A stretch of 64,000 nt of DNA, from assembly GCA_963842515.1 (NCBI GenBank), contig CAWJGO010000001.1, positions 124,001 through 188,000 of the forward strand, written 5' to 3'. Positions 36,197 through 44,526 of the stretch are shown here, piece after piece. Made by a program: the position numbers and the translations under genes. This stretch comes from CADEED01 sp963842515 (GTDB lineage Bacteria > Pseudomonadota > Gammaproteobacteria > Steroidobacterales > Steroidobacteraceae). Under the pieces are notes generated by a model. The model had not been told where the DNA came from, did not search any database, and saw nothing but the letters and a program-made list of their open reading frames with translations. Positions within the stretch are counted from its first letter, which is position 1. The number at the start of each line of letters is the position of its first letter.

Positions 36197-39100
36197 TCAG
36201 ACTTTACGCAGATCGAGAGTGAACGGGAATTCTATGTTTGGCGAATCCACCGGCGGTGTGACCCGTTTCGGCGTGTGACCCATTCTGACAAATCGCGCCA
36301 GGCGCCGGCTCTCCGACTCGAAGGCGTTCACCGGGAAGGTGTCGTAACTGCGGCCGCCGGGATGCGCGACGTGATACTGCGCGCCTCCCATGGAGCGGTT
36401 CATCCACGTGTCGACCAGGTCGAAGGTGAGCGGCGAATGCGCCGGGATTAGCGGATGCAGCGCCGAGTACGGTTGCCAGGCCTTGTAGCGCACGCCGGCC
36501 ACGAACTCACCCACCGTTCCGGTGGGCCGCAACGGGATTCGTCGTCCGTTGCAGGTGAGCGTGAAACGATCGGGCGCGAGGCCCGTGACTTTGACCTGCA
36601 GCCGCTCGACCGACGAATCCACGTAACGCACCGCGCCACCGGCGGCGCCCTCGTCGCCCATCACATGCCAGGGCTCGAGCGCCTGACGCAACTCCACTTC
36701 GGCACCGAGAGCGGCGAAATCACCGTACTTCGGGAAGCGGAATTCGAAGTGCGGCGCGAACCATTCGTTCTTGATGCCGAAACCGGCGGCGTTCTGTTCG
36801 GCAATGACGTCGGCCAGGTCCTGCTCGACGAAATACGGCAGCATGAAACGGTCGTGCAGTTCCGTGCCCCAGCGCGCCAGGCGCGGCGGTTGATAGGGCT
36901 CGCGCCAGAATCGCGCGATGAGCGAACGCAACATGAGTTGCTGCGTGAGGCTCATGCGCTCATGTGGCGGCATCTCGAAGGCGCGCATCTCGAGCAGCCC
37001 CAGGCGCCCGGTGTTGCCGTCGGGCGAGAACATCTTGTCGATGCAGAACTCGGAGCGATGGGTGTTGCCGGTGACGTCGATGAGCAGGTTGCGCAACAGC
37101 CGATCCACGGTCCACGGCGGCGTCTGCTGGCCGATGGGCGGCAGCTGCTTGAAAGCCAGCTCGAGCTCGTACAATGAATCATTGCGCGCTTCGTCGATGC
37201 GCGGCGCCTGCGAGGTCGGTCCCACGAACAGGCCGCTGAACAGGTACGAGAGCGCTGGATGGTTGTGCCAGTACGCCAGCAGGCTGCGCAACAGGTCGGG
37301 CCGGCGCAGGAACGGCGAATCGGCCGGTGTCGCGCCGCCGAGCACGAAGTGGTTGCCGCCGCCGGTGCCCGTGTGACGGCCGTCGATCATGAACTTCTCG
37401 GTAGTTAGGCGGGTCCGGCGAGCGGCATCATACAGGTGCGTGGTCCGGTCGACGAGATCGTCCCAGCTGCCCGAAGGATGGATGTTCACCTCGATGACGC
37501 CGGGGTCCGGCGTCACGCTGAAGCGGTTGAGGCGTGCGTCTTTCGGCGGCTCATAACCTTCCAGCACCACCTTTGTATTCATGCTCTGCGCGGTGGCCTC
37601 GACTGCTGCCACGAGCTCAAGGTAATCCTCGAGCTTGTCGGTGGGTGGCATGAAGATGTAGAGCACGCCATTGCGCGCCTCGGCGCACATCGCGGTGCGC
37701 GTGATCTGCGCGGCGGAGGTCTGCGCCACTGGCGCGCTGGCGGGCGAGACGACGCCATCGCGCTGTTTGCCACTGGTGCGAGTCGCTGCCAGTTTGGCGT
37801 CGCGAATCTCCGTTTCACGCAGCTGCCGGCGGATTTCCGCCTGCCCCGGCAGCGGATTTGGTGGCGCCATCGGGTCCGGCGGGTTGGTGTACGGATAGTC
37901 TTCTTTCTTGACCCAGGGCATCGAGTCGAGCGGCAACCGCAGCCCGAGCGGCGAGTCGCCCGGAATCAGGTAGCAACGCTCACGGCGCAGGAACCAGTCG
38001 CCCGTTTGCCAGCGATCGCCTTTCACGTGACGCGAGACGGGCAGAACGTGGCCCACGACACTGTCGAGCCCCTGCTCGAACACCCGCGCCAGTCGCGCTC
38101 GTTCCACGGCGTCATCGAGTCTGGATGCGAACGGATCGACGTTGGCCGGCAGCCGGCGCTCGCGCCACAGGTAATAGAAGGCATCTTCGAAAGCCGCGAA
38201 AACGTATTCAGGTGGCAGGCCGAGCCTTTCAGCCACGCCGACGAGAAAGACGCCCGCGACCGCGGCGGTAACGCCGCGATCCTCTTTCTCGTCGTCGAGC
38301 AGCGCGGGATTCGTCCAGACCGGCTCACCATCGCGGCGCCAGAAACAGTTGAGCGACCAGCGGGGCAGCTGCTCGCCGGGATACCACTTGCCCTGGCCGA
38401 AATGGGCGAGTCCCTGCGGCGCGTATTTTTCCTTGAGGCGACCGTAAAGCTCGATCGCCAGGCGGCGTTTTTCCGGCCCGAGCGCCGCGGTGTTCCACTC
38501 GGGCCCGTCGGGATCGTCCACCGACACGAACGTGGGCTCGCCGCCCATGGTGAGCCGCACGTCACCAGTGAGCAGCTGCGCGTCGATCGCGTGACCCAGC
38601 TTCTCGATCTCGGTCCACTGTTCCTCGGTGTAGGGCCTGGTGACGCGTGGCGCTTCCCAGATCCGTTCCACTCCCATGTGGTGCTCGAACTCGACTTCGG
38701 CCTCATCGACCGCGCCGGTGACCGGCGCCGCGGCCAGTGGCTCGGGCGTGCAGGCCAGCGGAATATGGCCTTCTCCGGCCAGCAGGCCCGAGGTGGGATC
38801 GAGGCCGATCCAGCCGGCGCCCGGTAGATAGACTTCGCACCAGGCGTGCAGGTCGGTGAAATCATTCTCCGGACCCGACGGGCCATCGAGCGACTTCATG
38901 TCGGCGGTGAGCTGGATGAGGTAACCAGACACGAACCGCGCCGCGAGGCCCATGTGCCGCATGAGTTGCACGAGCAGCCAGGACGAGTCGCGGCACGACC
39001 CGGATTTCTTGAGCAGCGTGAGCTCGGGCGTCTGCACGCCGGGCTCCATGCGGATCAGATACTTGATGTCGTTCGCGAGCTTGGCGTTGAGCTCGACGAG

Positions 39101-39532
39101 GAAGTCGATGGTGCGTTTGCGTTCGCGCGGAATGGTGCGCAGGTATTCCTTGAACAGAGGTTCGCCGCGGAACATCACCAGATACGGCGCCAGGTCGCGC
39201 TTCTCCGCGCCCTGATAGGCGAACGGAAAAGTCTCCGCGTACGGCTCGAGGAAGAAATCGAACGGGTTGAGCACCGCCATCTCGGCGACCAGGTCCACCT
39301 CGATGCGCAGTTCCTGTGTTTTTTCGGGGAACACGAAACGCGCGAGGTAGTTAGCCTCGGGATCCTGCTGCCAGTTGATGAAGTGCTTGCCCGGCGTGAC
39401 GTTGAGCGAATAGGAAAGGATGCGCGTGCGGCAATGCGGCGCCGGCCGCAGCCGGACGACCTGTGGCCCGAGCGCCACGAGGCGGTCGTAGCGATAGTGC
39501 GTTACGTGGTTGAGTGCAACGTGTATGGACAC
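36197..39532 (-). CDS. Large transglutaminase-like protein with DUF2126
   Basis: 1111 residues. Residues 1-290 are a transglutaminase module: N-terminal HVTHYRYDRLVALGPQVVRLRP, catalytic Cys in SGSCRDSSWLLVQLM, His in LHAWCEVYLPG and Asp in WIGLDPTSG. The rest is the large DUF2126 region (RLTMGGEPTFVSVDDPDGPEW, TGTGGGNHFVLGG, EFCIDKMFSPDG, DTWMNRSMGGAQYHV), which in other genomes always accompanies the ATP-grasp/alpha-E genes. GTG start at 39532. First gene of the leftward operon and divergent from the second ATP-grasp gene. Cytosolic; no signal peptide. Confidence 0.88.
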   Translation of the reverse strand: MSIHVALNHVTHYRYDRLVALGPQVVRLRPAPHCRTRILSYSLNVTPGKHFINWQQDPEANYLARFVFPEKTQELRIEVDLVAEMAVLNPFDFFLEPYAETFPFAYQGAEKRDLAPYLVMFRGEPLFKEYLRTIPRERKRTIDFLVELNAKLANDIKYLIRMEPGVQTPELTLLKKSGSCRDSSWLLVQLMRHMGLAARFVSGYLIQLTADMKSLDGPSGPENDFTDLHAWCEVYLPGAGWIGLDPTSGLLAGEGHIPLACTPEPLAAAPVTGAVDEAEVEFEHHMGVERIWEAPRVTRPYTEEQWTEIEKLGHAIDAQLLTGDVRLTMGGEPTFVSVDDPDGPEWNTAALGPEKRRLAIELYGRLKEKYAPQGLAHFGQGKWYPGEQLPRWSLNCFWRRDGEPVWTNPALLDDEKEDRGVTAAVAGVFLVGVAERLGLPPEYVFAAFEDAFYYLWRERRLPANVDPFASRLDDAVERARLARVFEQGLDSVVGHVLPVSRHVKGDRWQTGDWFLRRERCYLIPGDSPLGLRLPLDSMPWVKKEDYPYTNPPDPMAPPNPLPGQAEIRRQLRETEIRDAKLAATRTSGKQRDGVVSPASAPVAQTSAAQITRTAMCAEARNGVLYIFMPPTDKLEDYLELVAAVEATAQSMNTKVVLEGYEPPKDARLNRFSVTPDPGVIEVNIHPSGSWDDLVDRTTHLYDAARRTRLTTEKFMIDGRHTGTGGGNHFVLGGATPADSPFLRRPDLLRSLLAYWHNHPALSYLFSGLFVGPTSQAPRIDEARNDSLYELELAFKQLPPIGQQTPPWTVDRLLRNLLIDVTGNTHRSEFCIDKMFSPDGNTGRLGLLEMRAFEMPPHERMSLTQQLMLRSLIARFWREPYQPPRLARWGTELHDRFMLPYFVEQDLADVIAEQNAAGFGIKNEWFAPHFEFRFPKYGDFAALGAEVELRQALEPWHVMGDEGAAGGAVRYVDSSVERLQVKVTGLAPDRFTLTCNGRRIPLRPTGTVGEFVAGVRYKAWQPYSALHPLIPAHSPLTFDLVDTWMNRSMGGAQYHVAHPGGRSYDTFPVNAFESESRRLARFVRMGHTPKRVTPPVDSPNIEFPFTLDLRKV

Positions 39533-39692
39533 GCCGGCATTCTACACAGGACGTCTGTTAGCCACGCCCGCACCAAATTGCGCCAAAAACGCACCGCCGG
39601 CACCATCGGGATGCGCGCACACTGCGGTTACGCACTTTTTTGAACGGCGGATTTTGGCTCTGGTATTTTTGGGTCGGGCACAGCCACCAACA
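39533..39692. promoter_or_regulatory. Divergent promoter region of the two ATP-grasp/transglutaminase operons
   Basis: 160 bases separate the two operons. The rightward half contains an A/T-rich patch (TTTTTTGAACGG and TATTTTTGGG, about 39636-39673) just before the ATG at 39693, unlike the GC-rich surroundings, so a promoter for the rightward pair probably sits there. Specific -35/-10 boxes cannot be assigned with confidence. Co-regulation of both operons is likely from the layout. Confidence 0.5.
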
Positions 39693-41144
39693 ATGAAAAC
39701 CGACTGGACGTCATACCCTTCCCCTGGATGCCACGATGAGCTCGTGGGCCCCGGTGGCGGCGCACGCGCAGCCGGGCGTCAGCTGATGCGTTATTTGACG
39801 GATATGGATGGCGGCGAGATCGCCGTGCGCCAGCAGGCGGCTGAGCTGGCCATCAAGGCCATGGGCATCACGTTCACCGTCTATCACGAGCAGGACGGCT
39901 CCATCGATCGCGCCTGGCCACTCGACATCATTCCCCGCACCATCACCCGCAAGGAGTGGCAGAAGATCGAGGCGGGCCTGATCCAGCGCGCCGCCGCGCT
40001 CAACCTCTTCATCAACGACGTCTACCACGAGCAGAAATTCATCAAGGACGGCCTCATGCCGGCCTCGATAATCGCCACCTCCAAGAATTACCGCGCCAAC
40101 GCTTGCGGCATCGTGCCACCGTCCGGCACCTGGGCGCACATCTGCGGCTCGGACCTGATCCGCGACAAGGACGGCACGGTCTACGTGCTCGAGGACAACC
40201 TGCGCGTTCCCTCGGGCGTGTCCTACATGCTCGAGAACCGCCAGGTGGTGAAGCGGGTGTTCCCCGAGTTGTTCGAGAGCGCGGCAATCCTGCCGGTGGA
40301 CGACTATCCATCCCAGCTCTACGACATGTTGAGCGCGCTGTCGCCGCGCAAGGAAACGCGGCCCGAAGTCGTGGTGCTCACGCCGGGCATCTACAATTCG
40401 GCGTACTTCGAACATGCCTATCTCGCGCGCCAGATGGGCTGCGAGCTGGTCGAAGGACGGGATCTCGCGGTGGATAGCGACGACTGCGTCTACATGCAGA
40501 CGGTGCGCGGCTGGACACGCGTGGACGTCATCTACCGGCGCATCGACGATGACTTCCTCGACCCGGAGGTTTTCCGCAAGGATTCATCGCTCGGCGTGCC
40601 CGGCATCATGCGTGCCTGGGCGGCAGGCAAAGTGGCGCTCGCCAATGCGCCGGGCGCCGGCGTCGCCGACGACAAGCTCGTCTATACGTACGTGCCCGAC
40701 ATGATCAAGTACTACCTGGGCGAGGATGCCATCCTGCCGAACGTGCCATCGTGGCGTTGCGGCGAGGCCAAGCAGTTAGACCACGTTCTCGGCAACCTCG
40801 AGACGCTGGTCGTGAAACCGGTCGACGGCTCGGGCGGCTACGGCATGCTCATGGGACCCATGTCCACCAAGGGCGAACGAGCCAGGTTCGCCGATTCGCT
40901 CAAGGCCGACCCGCGCAGCTTCATCGCGCAGCCCATCATCACGCTATCTACCGTACCGACACTGGTGAACGACAAGCTCGAGCCGCGCCACGTGGATCTG
41001 CGGCCGTTCATCCTTTCCGGCCCGCAAACCGCCGTGACCACGGGCGGACTCACGCGCGTGGCGCTGCGCAAAGGCTCGCTGGTGGTGAACTCATCGCAGG
41101 GCGGCGGCAGCAAGGACACGTGGATCGTGGATACGGACAGTTAA
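39693..41144 (+). CDS. Circularly permuted type 2 ATP-grasp ligase
   Basis: 483 residues from the ATG at 39693; an upstream in-frame start at 39510 would overlap the divergent gene. Recognisable family segments: GITFTVYHEQDGSIDRAWP, IPRTITRKEWQKIEAGLIQR, VYVLEDNLRVPSGVSYMLENR, VLTPGIYNSAYFEHAYLARQ, DPEVFRKDSSLGVPG, LVVKPVDGSGGYGMLMGP and NSSQGGGSKDTW. Paralogous to the N-terminal half of the fusion at 33737-36193. Predicted ATP-dependent carboxylate-amine ligase. The stop TAA is immediately followed by the ATG of the alpha-E gene. Confidence 0.9.
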   Translation: MKTDWTSYPSPGCHDELVGPGGGARAAGRQLMRYLTDMDGGEIAVRQQAAELAIKAMGITFTVYHEQDGSIDRAWPLDIIPRTITRKEWQKIEAGLIQRAAALNLFINDVYHEQKFIKDGLMPASIIATSKNYRANACGIVPPSGTWAHICGSDLIRDKDGTVYVLEDNLRVPSGVSYMLENRQVVKRVFPELFESAAILPVDDYPSQLYDMLSALSPRKETRPEVVVLTPGIYNSAYFEHAYLARQMGCELVEGRDLAVDSDDCVYMQTVRGWTRVDVIYRRIDDDFLDPEVFRKDSSLGVPGIMRAWAAGKVALANAPGAGVADDKLVYTYVPDMIKYYLGEDAILPNVPSWRCGEAKQLDHVLGNLETLVVKPVDGSGGYGMLMGPMSTKGERARFADSLKADPRSFIAQPIITLSTVPTLVNDKLEPRHVDLRPFILSGPQTAVTTGGLTRVALRKGSLVVNSSQGGGSKDTWIVDTDS

Positions 41145-42182
41145 ATGCTCGCCCGGGTAGTGGAAAACGTCTACTGGCTCTCGCGCTATCTGGAACGCGC
41201 GGAGAACACCGCGCGCATCATCGGCGTGAACACCAACCTGTTGCTCGACCTTCCCGGCGGCATCGCGCCGGGCTGGCTGCCGCTGGTGGATATCTCCGGC
41301 AATCGCGCCGAGTTCGACGCCCAGTTCAAAGACAAGGGAACCAAAGGCGAAGAGCGCGACGTCGTCCACTTCCTGATCGCCGACAAGCAGAACCCCGGGT
41401 CGATCTGTTCCTCGCTCACGGCCGCACGGGAGAACGCGCGCACGTTGCGCGAGATCCTGCCCACCGAAGCCTGGGAGCTGCTCAACGAGTTTTTCGCGGA
41501 GTTCTCCCGCGACCTCTCCACCGGGATCAACAAGCGCACGCGTTTCGATTTCCTCAAGCGCATCGTCGTCACCCTGCAGACGCTGTCCGGCATGCTCGAC
41601 GGCACCATGAATCGCAACGACGCGCACACCTTCAGCACGCTGGGGCGCAATCTCGAGCGCGCCGACATGACCAGCCGCATCGTCGACGTGCGCTCGGCGC
41701 AGCTGCTGCCGGCGGAGACGCCCGAGCTGCGGCCCTTCGAGACCGTGCAATGGATGAGCGTGTTGAAGTCGCTGTCCGGTTACCAGATGTACCGCCTGAA
41801 GATGCGCACGCGCGTAAAGCGCACCGACGTGCTGCAGTTCCTGCTCCGCGACGATCAGTTTCCACGCTCCTGCCTTTATTGCCTCACGCAGCTCGAGAGC
41901 TCGCTGACCCCATTGCCACGCAGCGAAAGCGTGCTGGAAGTCCTCGAAGGGGCCGCCAAGTTCATCGGGCGCGCGCCGCTAGCTACCCTGGATCAGCCCG
42001 GGCTTCACGAGCTCATCGACAACATCCAGCTGCGCATCCACAACGTGCACGGGCGTCTGGCCGAGATCTACTTCCCCTCGGGCGACATATCGGGAGTGTT
42101 GCGCATGAATGGCCAGGGCCAGTCGCAATCACAGTCGCAGCGCCAGACTTCGCTGTCATTCGGGGAACGAGCCAAGGCATAG
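41145..42182 (+). CDS. Alpha-E domain protein
   Basis: 345 residues, all-helical. Begins MLARVVENVYWLSRYLERAENTARI, the hallmark of the alpha-E family, with TLSGMLDGTMNRNDAH, FSTLGRNLERADMTSRIVD and FLLRDDQFPRSC further on. Works as partner of the ATP-grasp enzyme in predicted peptide-modifying systems; how it contributes is unknown. Starts directly after the ATP-grasp stop codon, so translation is coupled. The last ~25 residues are a Gln/Ser-rich tail. In many genomes a transglutaminase and a proteasome-like hydrolase follow; here the next gene is unrelated. Confidence 0.9.
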   Translation: MLARVVENVYWLSRYLERAENTARIIGVNTNLLLDLPGGIAPGWLPLVDISGNRAEFDAQFKDKGTKGEERDVVHFLIADKQNPGSICSSLTAARENARTLREILPTEAWELLNEFFAEFSRDLSTGINKRTRFDFLKRIVVTLQTLSGMLDGTMNRNDAHTFSTLGRNLERADMTSRIVDVRSAQLLPAETPELRPFETVQWMSVLKSLSGYQMYRLKMRTRVKRTDVLQFLLRDDQFPRSCLYCLTQLESSLTPLPRSESVLEVLEGAAKFIGRAPLATLDQPGLHELIDNIQLRIHNVHGRLAEIYFPSGDISGVLRMNGQGQSQSQSQRQTSLSFGERAKA

Positions 42183-42210
42183 TTGGCGCAGGGTTCGCGA
42201 AGGGTGGGCG

Positions 42211-42663
42211 ATGGAAACGACCAAGGTATTTCGGTTTCTGGTGCTGGGTTCGTTGGCACTGGTCATCTTCACTGCCGTCGCTGCGTTCTACGAGCCGGCG
42301 CTCCCCGAGGCGGTCACCGCGTATCTAGATGGTGAAGGTGCCGGCCCCTTGTACCGCAATCTCGATACAGGCCCGCTGAGCACGCAAATTGCGCTGGGCG
42401 CGCTGCTGGTGGGACTCCTTGCCGCTCATGTCGCGTCGTGTATCGGCATGCTGATGTTTCGGAGCTGGGCGCGCGTCACCTTCATCGGCACCATCGTGGT
42501 AGGACTCGCTCTGATTCCGCCAGGTGGGTCAATGCTGTTGGGGCCGTTGCAGTCAGCGCTCGATGCTTTGTTCAACATGGTCGACGGCGCAATTCTCGTC
42601 ATGTTGCTGGTCGATCCGATCAAGGCGAAGTTCGCTGCACAAAGGCCGATCGTGCGCCATTGA
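42211..42663 (+). CDS. Small integral membrane protein of unknown function
   Basis: 150 residues from the ATG at 42211, with probably three to four transmembrane helices (FLVLGSLALVIFTAVAAFY, IALGALLVGLLAAHVASCIG, VTFIGTIVVGLALIPPG and a fourth in NMVDGAILVMLLVDPI). No motif identifies a function. It follows the alpha-E gene by 28 bases and its stop overlaps the sirtuin start (TTGA), so it may be part of that transcript. Hypothetical. Confidence 0.65.
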   Translation: METTKVFRFLVLGSLALVIFTAVAAFYEPALPEAVTAYLDGEGAGPLYRNLDTGPLSTQIALGALLVGLLAAHVASCIGMLMFRSWARVTFIGTIVVGLALIPPGGSMLLGPLQSALDALFNMVDGAILVMLLVDPIKAKFAAQRPIVRH

Positions 42664-43352
42664 GCGCGGTTGCCAACAAGGTGGTCGTGTTATCGGGCTC
42701 CGGCCTCTCCGCCGAGAGCGGCCTGCCCACCTTCCGCGACTCCGCAGGATTGTGGAATCAATACTCCTGGCAGGAACTCGCCAGCCCCGAAGGCTGGCGC
42801 AAGCAACCTGAACTCGTGCTCGCGTTCTACAACGAACGCCGTGCGAAGGCATGGGCAGCGCAGCCAAACGCGGCACACATCGCCATCGCCGCGCTCGAGA
42901 AGAAGTTCACCGTGGTCGTCGTGACACAGAACGTCGACGCGCTGCACGAGCGCGCCGGCTCGACCCAGGTCTTGCACGTGCACGGCGAGCTGGCATTCGC
43001 GCGCGGCACCGGCCCGTCGCGCAAGCGTTATCGTATCGACGGCGCGCCAATCGAATTCGGGCGGCTTTGCGAGGATGGCAGGCAGCTTCGGCCGGACATC
43101 GTGTGGTTTGGCGAAGAGACCCAGTTCATGGACGCAGCGCGCCAGTACGTCGCGGCCGCGGACAAAGTGCTGGTAGTTGGCACGTCGCTCGCCGTGTACC
43201 CCGCGGCGTCACTGGTAGACGTCGCGCGCGACGATGCAGAAAAAGTCCTGAACTCACTCGCAATGGACGATGTACCTCGCGGCTACCAGTTCCTGCCGGG
43301 GGCGGCGACGAAGATCGTTCCCGCCCTGGTCAAGAGTTGGCTCGCGATCTGA
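42660..43352 (+). CDS. cobB: Sir2-family NAD-dependent protein deacylase (CobB-like)
   Basis: 230 residues from a TTG at 42660 that overlaps the previous stop (TTGA). Removes acyl groups from lysine using NAD+. Motifs: VVLSGSGLSAESGLPTFRD (NAD binding), TQNVDALHERAG (89-100) and the catalytic His in HVHGEL (about His108), then RPDIVWFGE and GTSLAVYPAASL. The Y-x-x-R pair (Tyr57, Arg60, in FYNERR) marks class III sirtuins that favour succinyl/malonyl groups. The usual zinc cysteines are mostly missing: only one Cys lies between HGEL and RPDIVWFGE. A longer frame upstream to 42438 is a shadow. Confidence 0.87.
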   Translation: MSAVANKVVVLSGSGLSAESGLPTFRDSAGLWNQYSWQELASPEGWRKQPELVLAFYNERRAKAWAAQPNAAHIAIAALEKKFTVVVVTQNVDALHERAGSTQVLHVHGELAFARGTGPSRKRYRIDGAPIEFGRLCEDGRQLRPDIVWFGEETQFMDAARQYVAAADKVLVVGTSLAVYPAASLVDVARDDAEKVLNSLAMDDVPRGYQFLPGAATKIVPALVKSWLAI

Positions 43353-43357
43353 CGACG

Positions 43358-44449
43358 CTACGCCGACGCCTTTCTCCCGCCCCGCTCGATGCTCGCATGC
43401 GCGATCTCGCGCTCCAGCAGACACTTCGACATCTCCGATGCCCGCGTCACGAGGTCTCGCGCGCCGGCCCGCAAGCCTTCGCTTCCCTTCACAAAATCCA
43501 TGTTCCGCTCCATCTCCTCGAACTCCCAGCCAAGCGAATGCGCGATGAACGGGAATTGCGGCAGAAGGAACCCGATTTCGCTGAAAAAGCCCATCATCTG
43601 CCCGGCCACGGCCTGGATGCCGTCCTGACCGCCGGTGATGATGAAGCAGGCCACCTTGTTCCTGATGAGCACCTTGTTGTTCAAGGTGATCTGGTTCTGG
43701 ATGCAGTTCATCCGCTCGACCATCTTGTAGTACAGCGAGCTCGCGGCGCCCCAGCGAATGGGCGTGGCGATGAGCAGGATGTCGGCCCAGTGCACGGCCA
43801 TTTCGTATACCTGGTCGAGCTGATCGGTTGAATCCATCGACGTGATGGAGCATGGCCAGGTGCAGGCCTTGGCGGCCTTGGAGTAATAGCCCTCGCAATT
43901 GCGAAACCTGAGCTCGTTGAGCTTGATCTGCTTCGTCTCGGCGCCGAGAGCCGTGCCCGCGTGCTCGAGCGCCACGCCTAACAAATGCTCCGAGGTCGAG
44001 AAGCGCGGGTTCTTGGCGTCCATGGCGGTGGTGGAGATGCCGCCCACGCGCAAGGCACCGGGTGCCCGCACCGTGGGGCGCGTCAGCGGATGCGGGTCGT
44101 GCGGAAGGTGACCGCGCTTGCTGGTGGGTTTGGCGGTAACTAACAACCGGCCGTTCTCTTCGCGCACCCCGTAGCCGGGAACTTTGTCTGCTTCGTAGCC
44201 GGGCTCGCCCTCACCCGTGCAGCGATGAAACTTGTATTGATGCCATGGGCAGACCACGAACTCTCCATCCAGCCGGCCCTTGCCGAGCGGCCCGCCGACG
44301 TGATTGCAGACGTTGGAGATGACGCCAAACTTTCCGTCCTTGAATGACACCGCAATCAGCCGTTCGCCGAGTTTTGCCTCACGCAGCGGTGCGCGTTTGA
44401 AATCCGCGGCCGCGCCGACGTCGACCCAATCGCCCGCTGGCTCGTCCAT
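43358..44449 (-). CDS. Rieske [2Fe-2S] domain fused to NADPH-dependent FMN reductase/flavodoxin-like domain
   Basis: 363 residues. Residues about 5-110 are a Rieske domain: CNHVGGPLGKG and CPWHQYKF give the two Cys and two His ligands of the cluster. After a linker, residues about 120-345 form a flavodoxin-fold NAD(P)H-dependent FMN reductase (STSEHLLGVALEH, WADILLIATPIRWGAASSLYYKMVERM, KVACFIITGGQDGIQAV). A single chain can thus pass electrons between FMN and an iron-sulfur cluster. The partner and substrate are unknown. A TTG start further out (44542) would overlap the divergent transporter gene and is not preferred. Confidence 0.85.
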   Translation of the reverse strand: MDEPAGDWVDVGAAADFKRAPLREAKLGERLIAVSFKDGKFGVISNVCNHVGGPLGKGRLDGEFVVCPWHQYKFHRCTGEGEPGYEADKVPGYGVREENGRLLVTAKPTSKRGHLPHDPHPLTRPTVRAPGALRVGGISTTAMDAKNPRFSTSEHLLGVALEHAGTALGAETKQIKLNELRFRNCEGYYSKAAKACTWPCSITSMDSTDQLDQVYEMAVHWADILLIATPIRWGAASSLYYKMVERMNCIQNQITLNNKVLIRNKVACFIITGGQDGIQAVAGQMMGFFSEIGFLLPQFPFIAHSLGWEFEEMERNMDFVKGSEGLRAGARDLVTRASEMSKCLLEREIAHASIERGGRKASA

Positions 44450-44526
44450 GTTCTTCTCCCGGCAAACTTGAGGCTGGCGGCAATAATATCCCCTACACTG
44501 CCGCGACTCATGCTGGGAGCGTCTGG

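Noticed and set aside
34241..36451. 736-codon plus-strand frame
   Set aside because: Antisense to the ATP-grasp-alpha-E fusion, whose family motifs are continuous; the plus-strand product has no recognisable domain.
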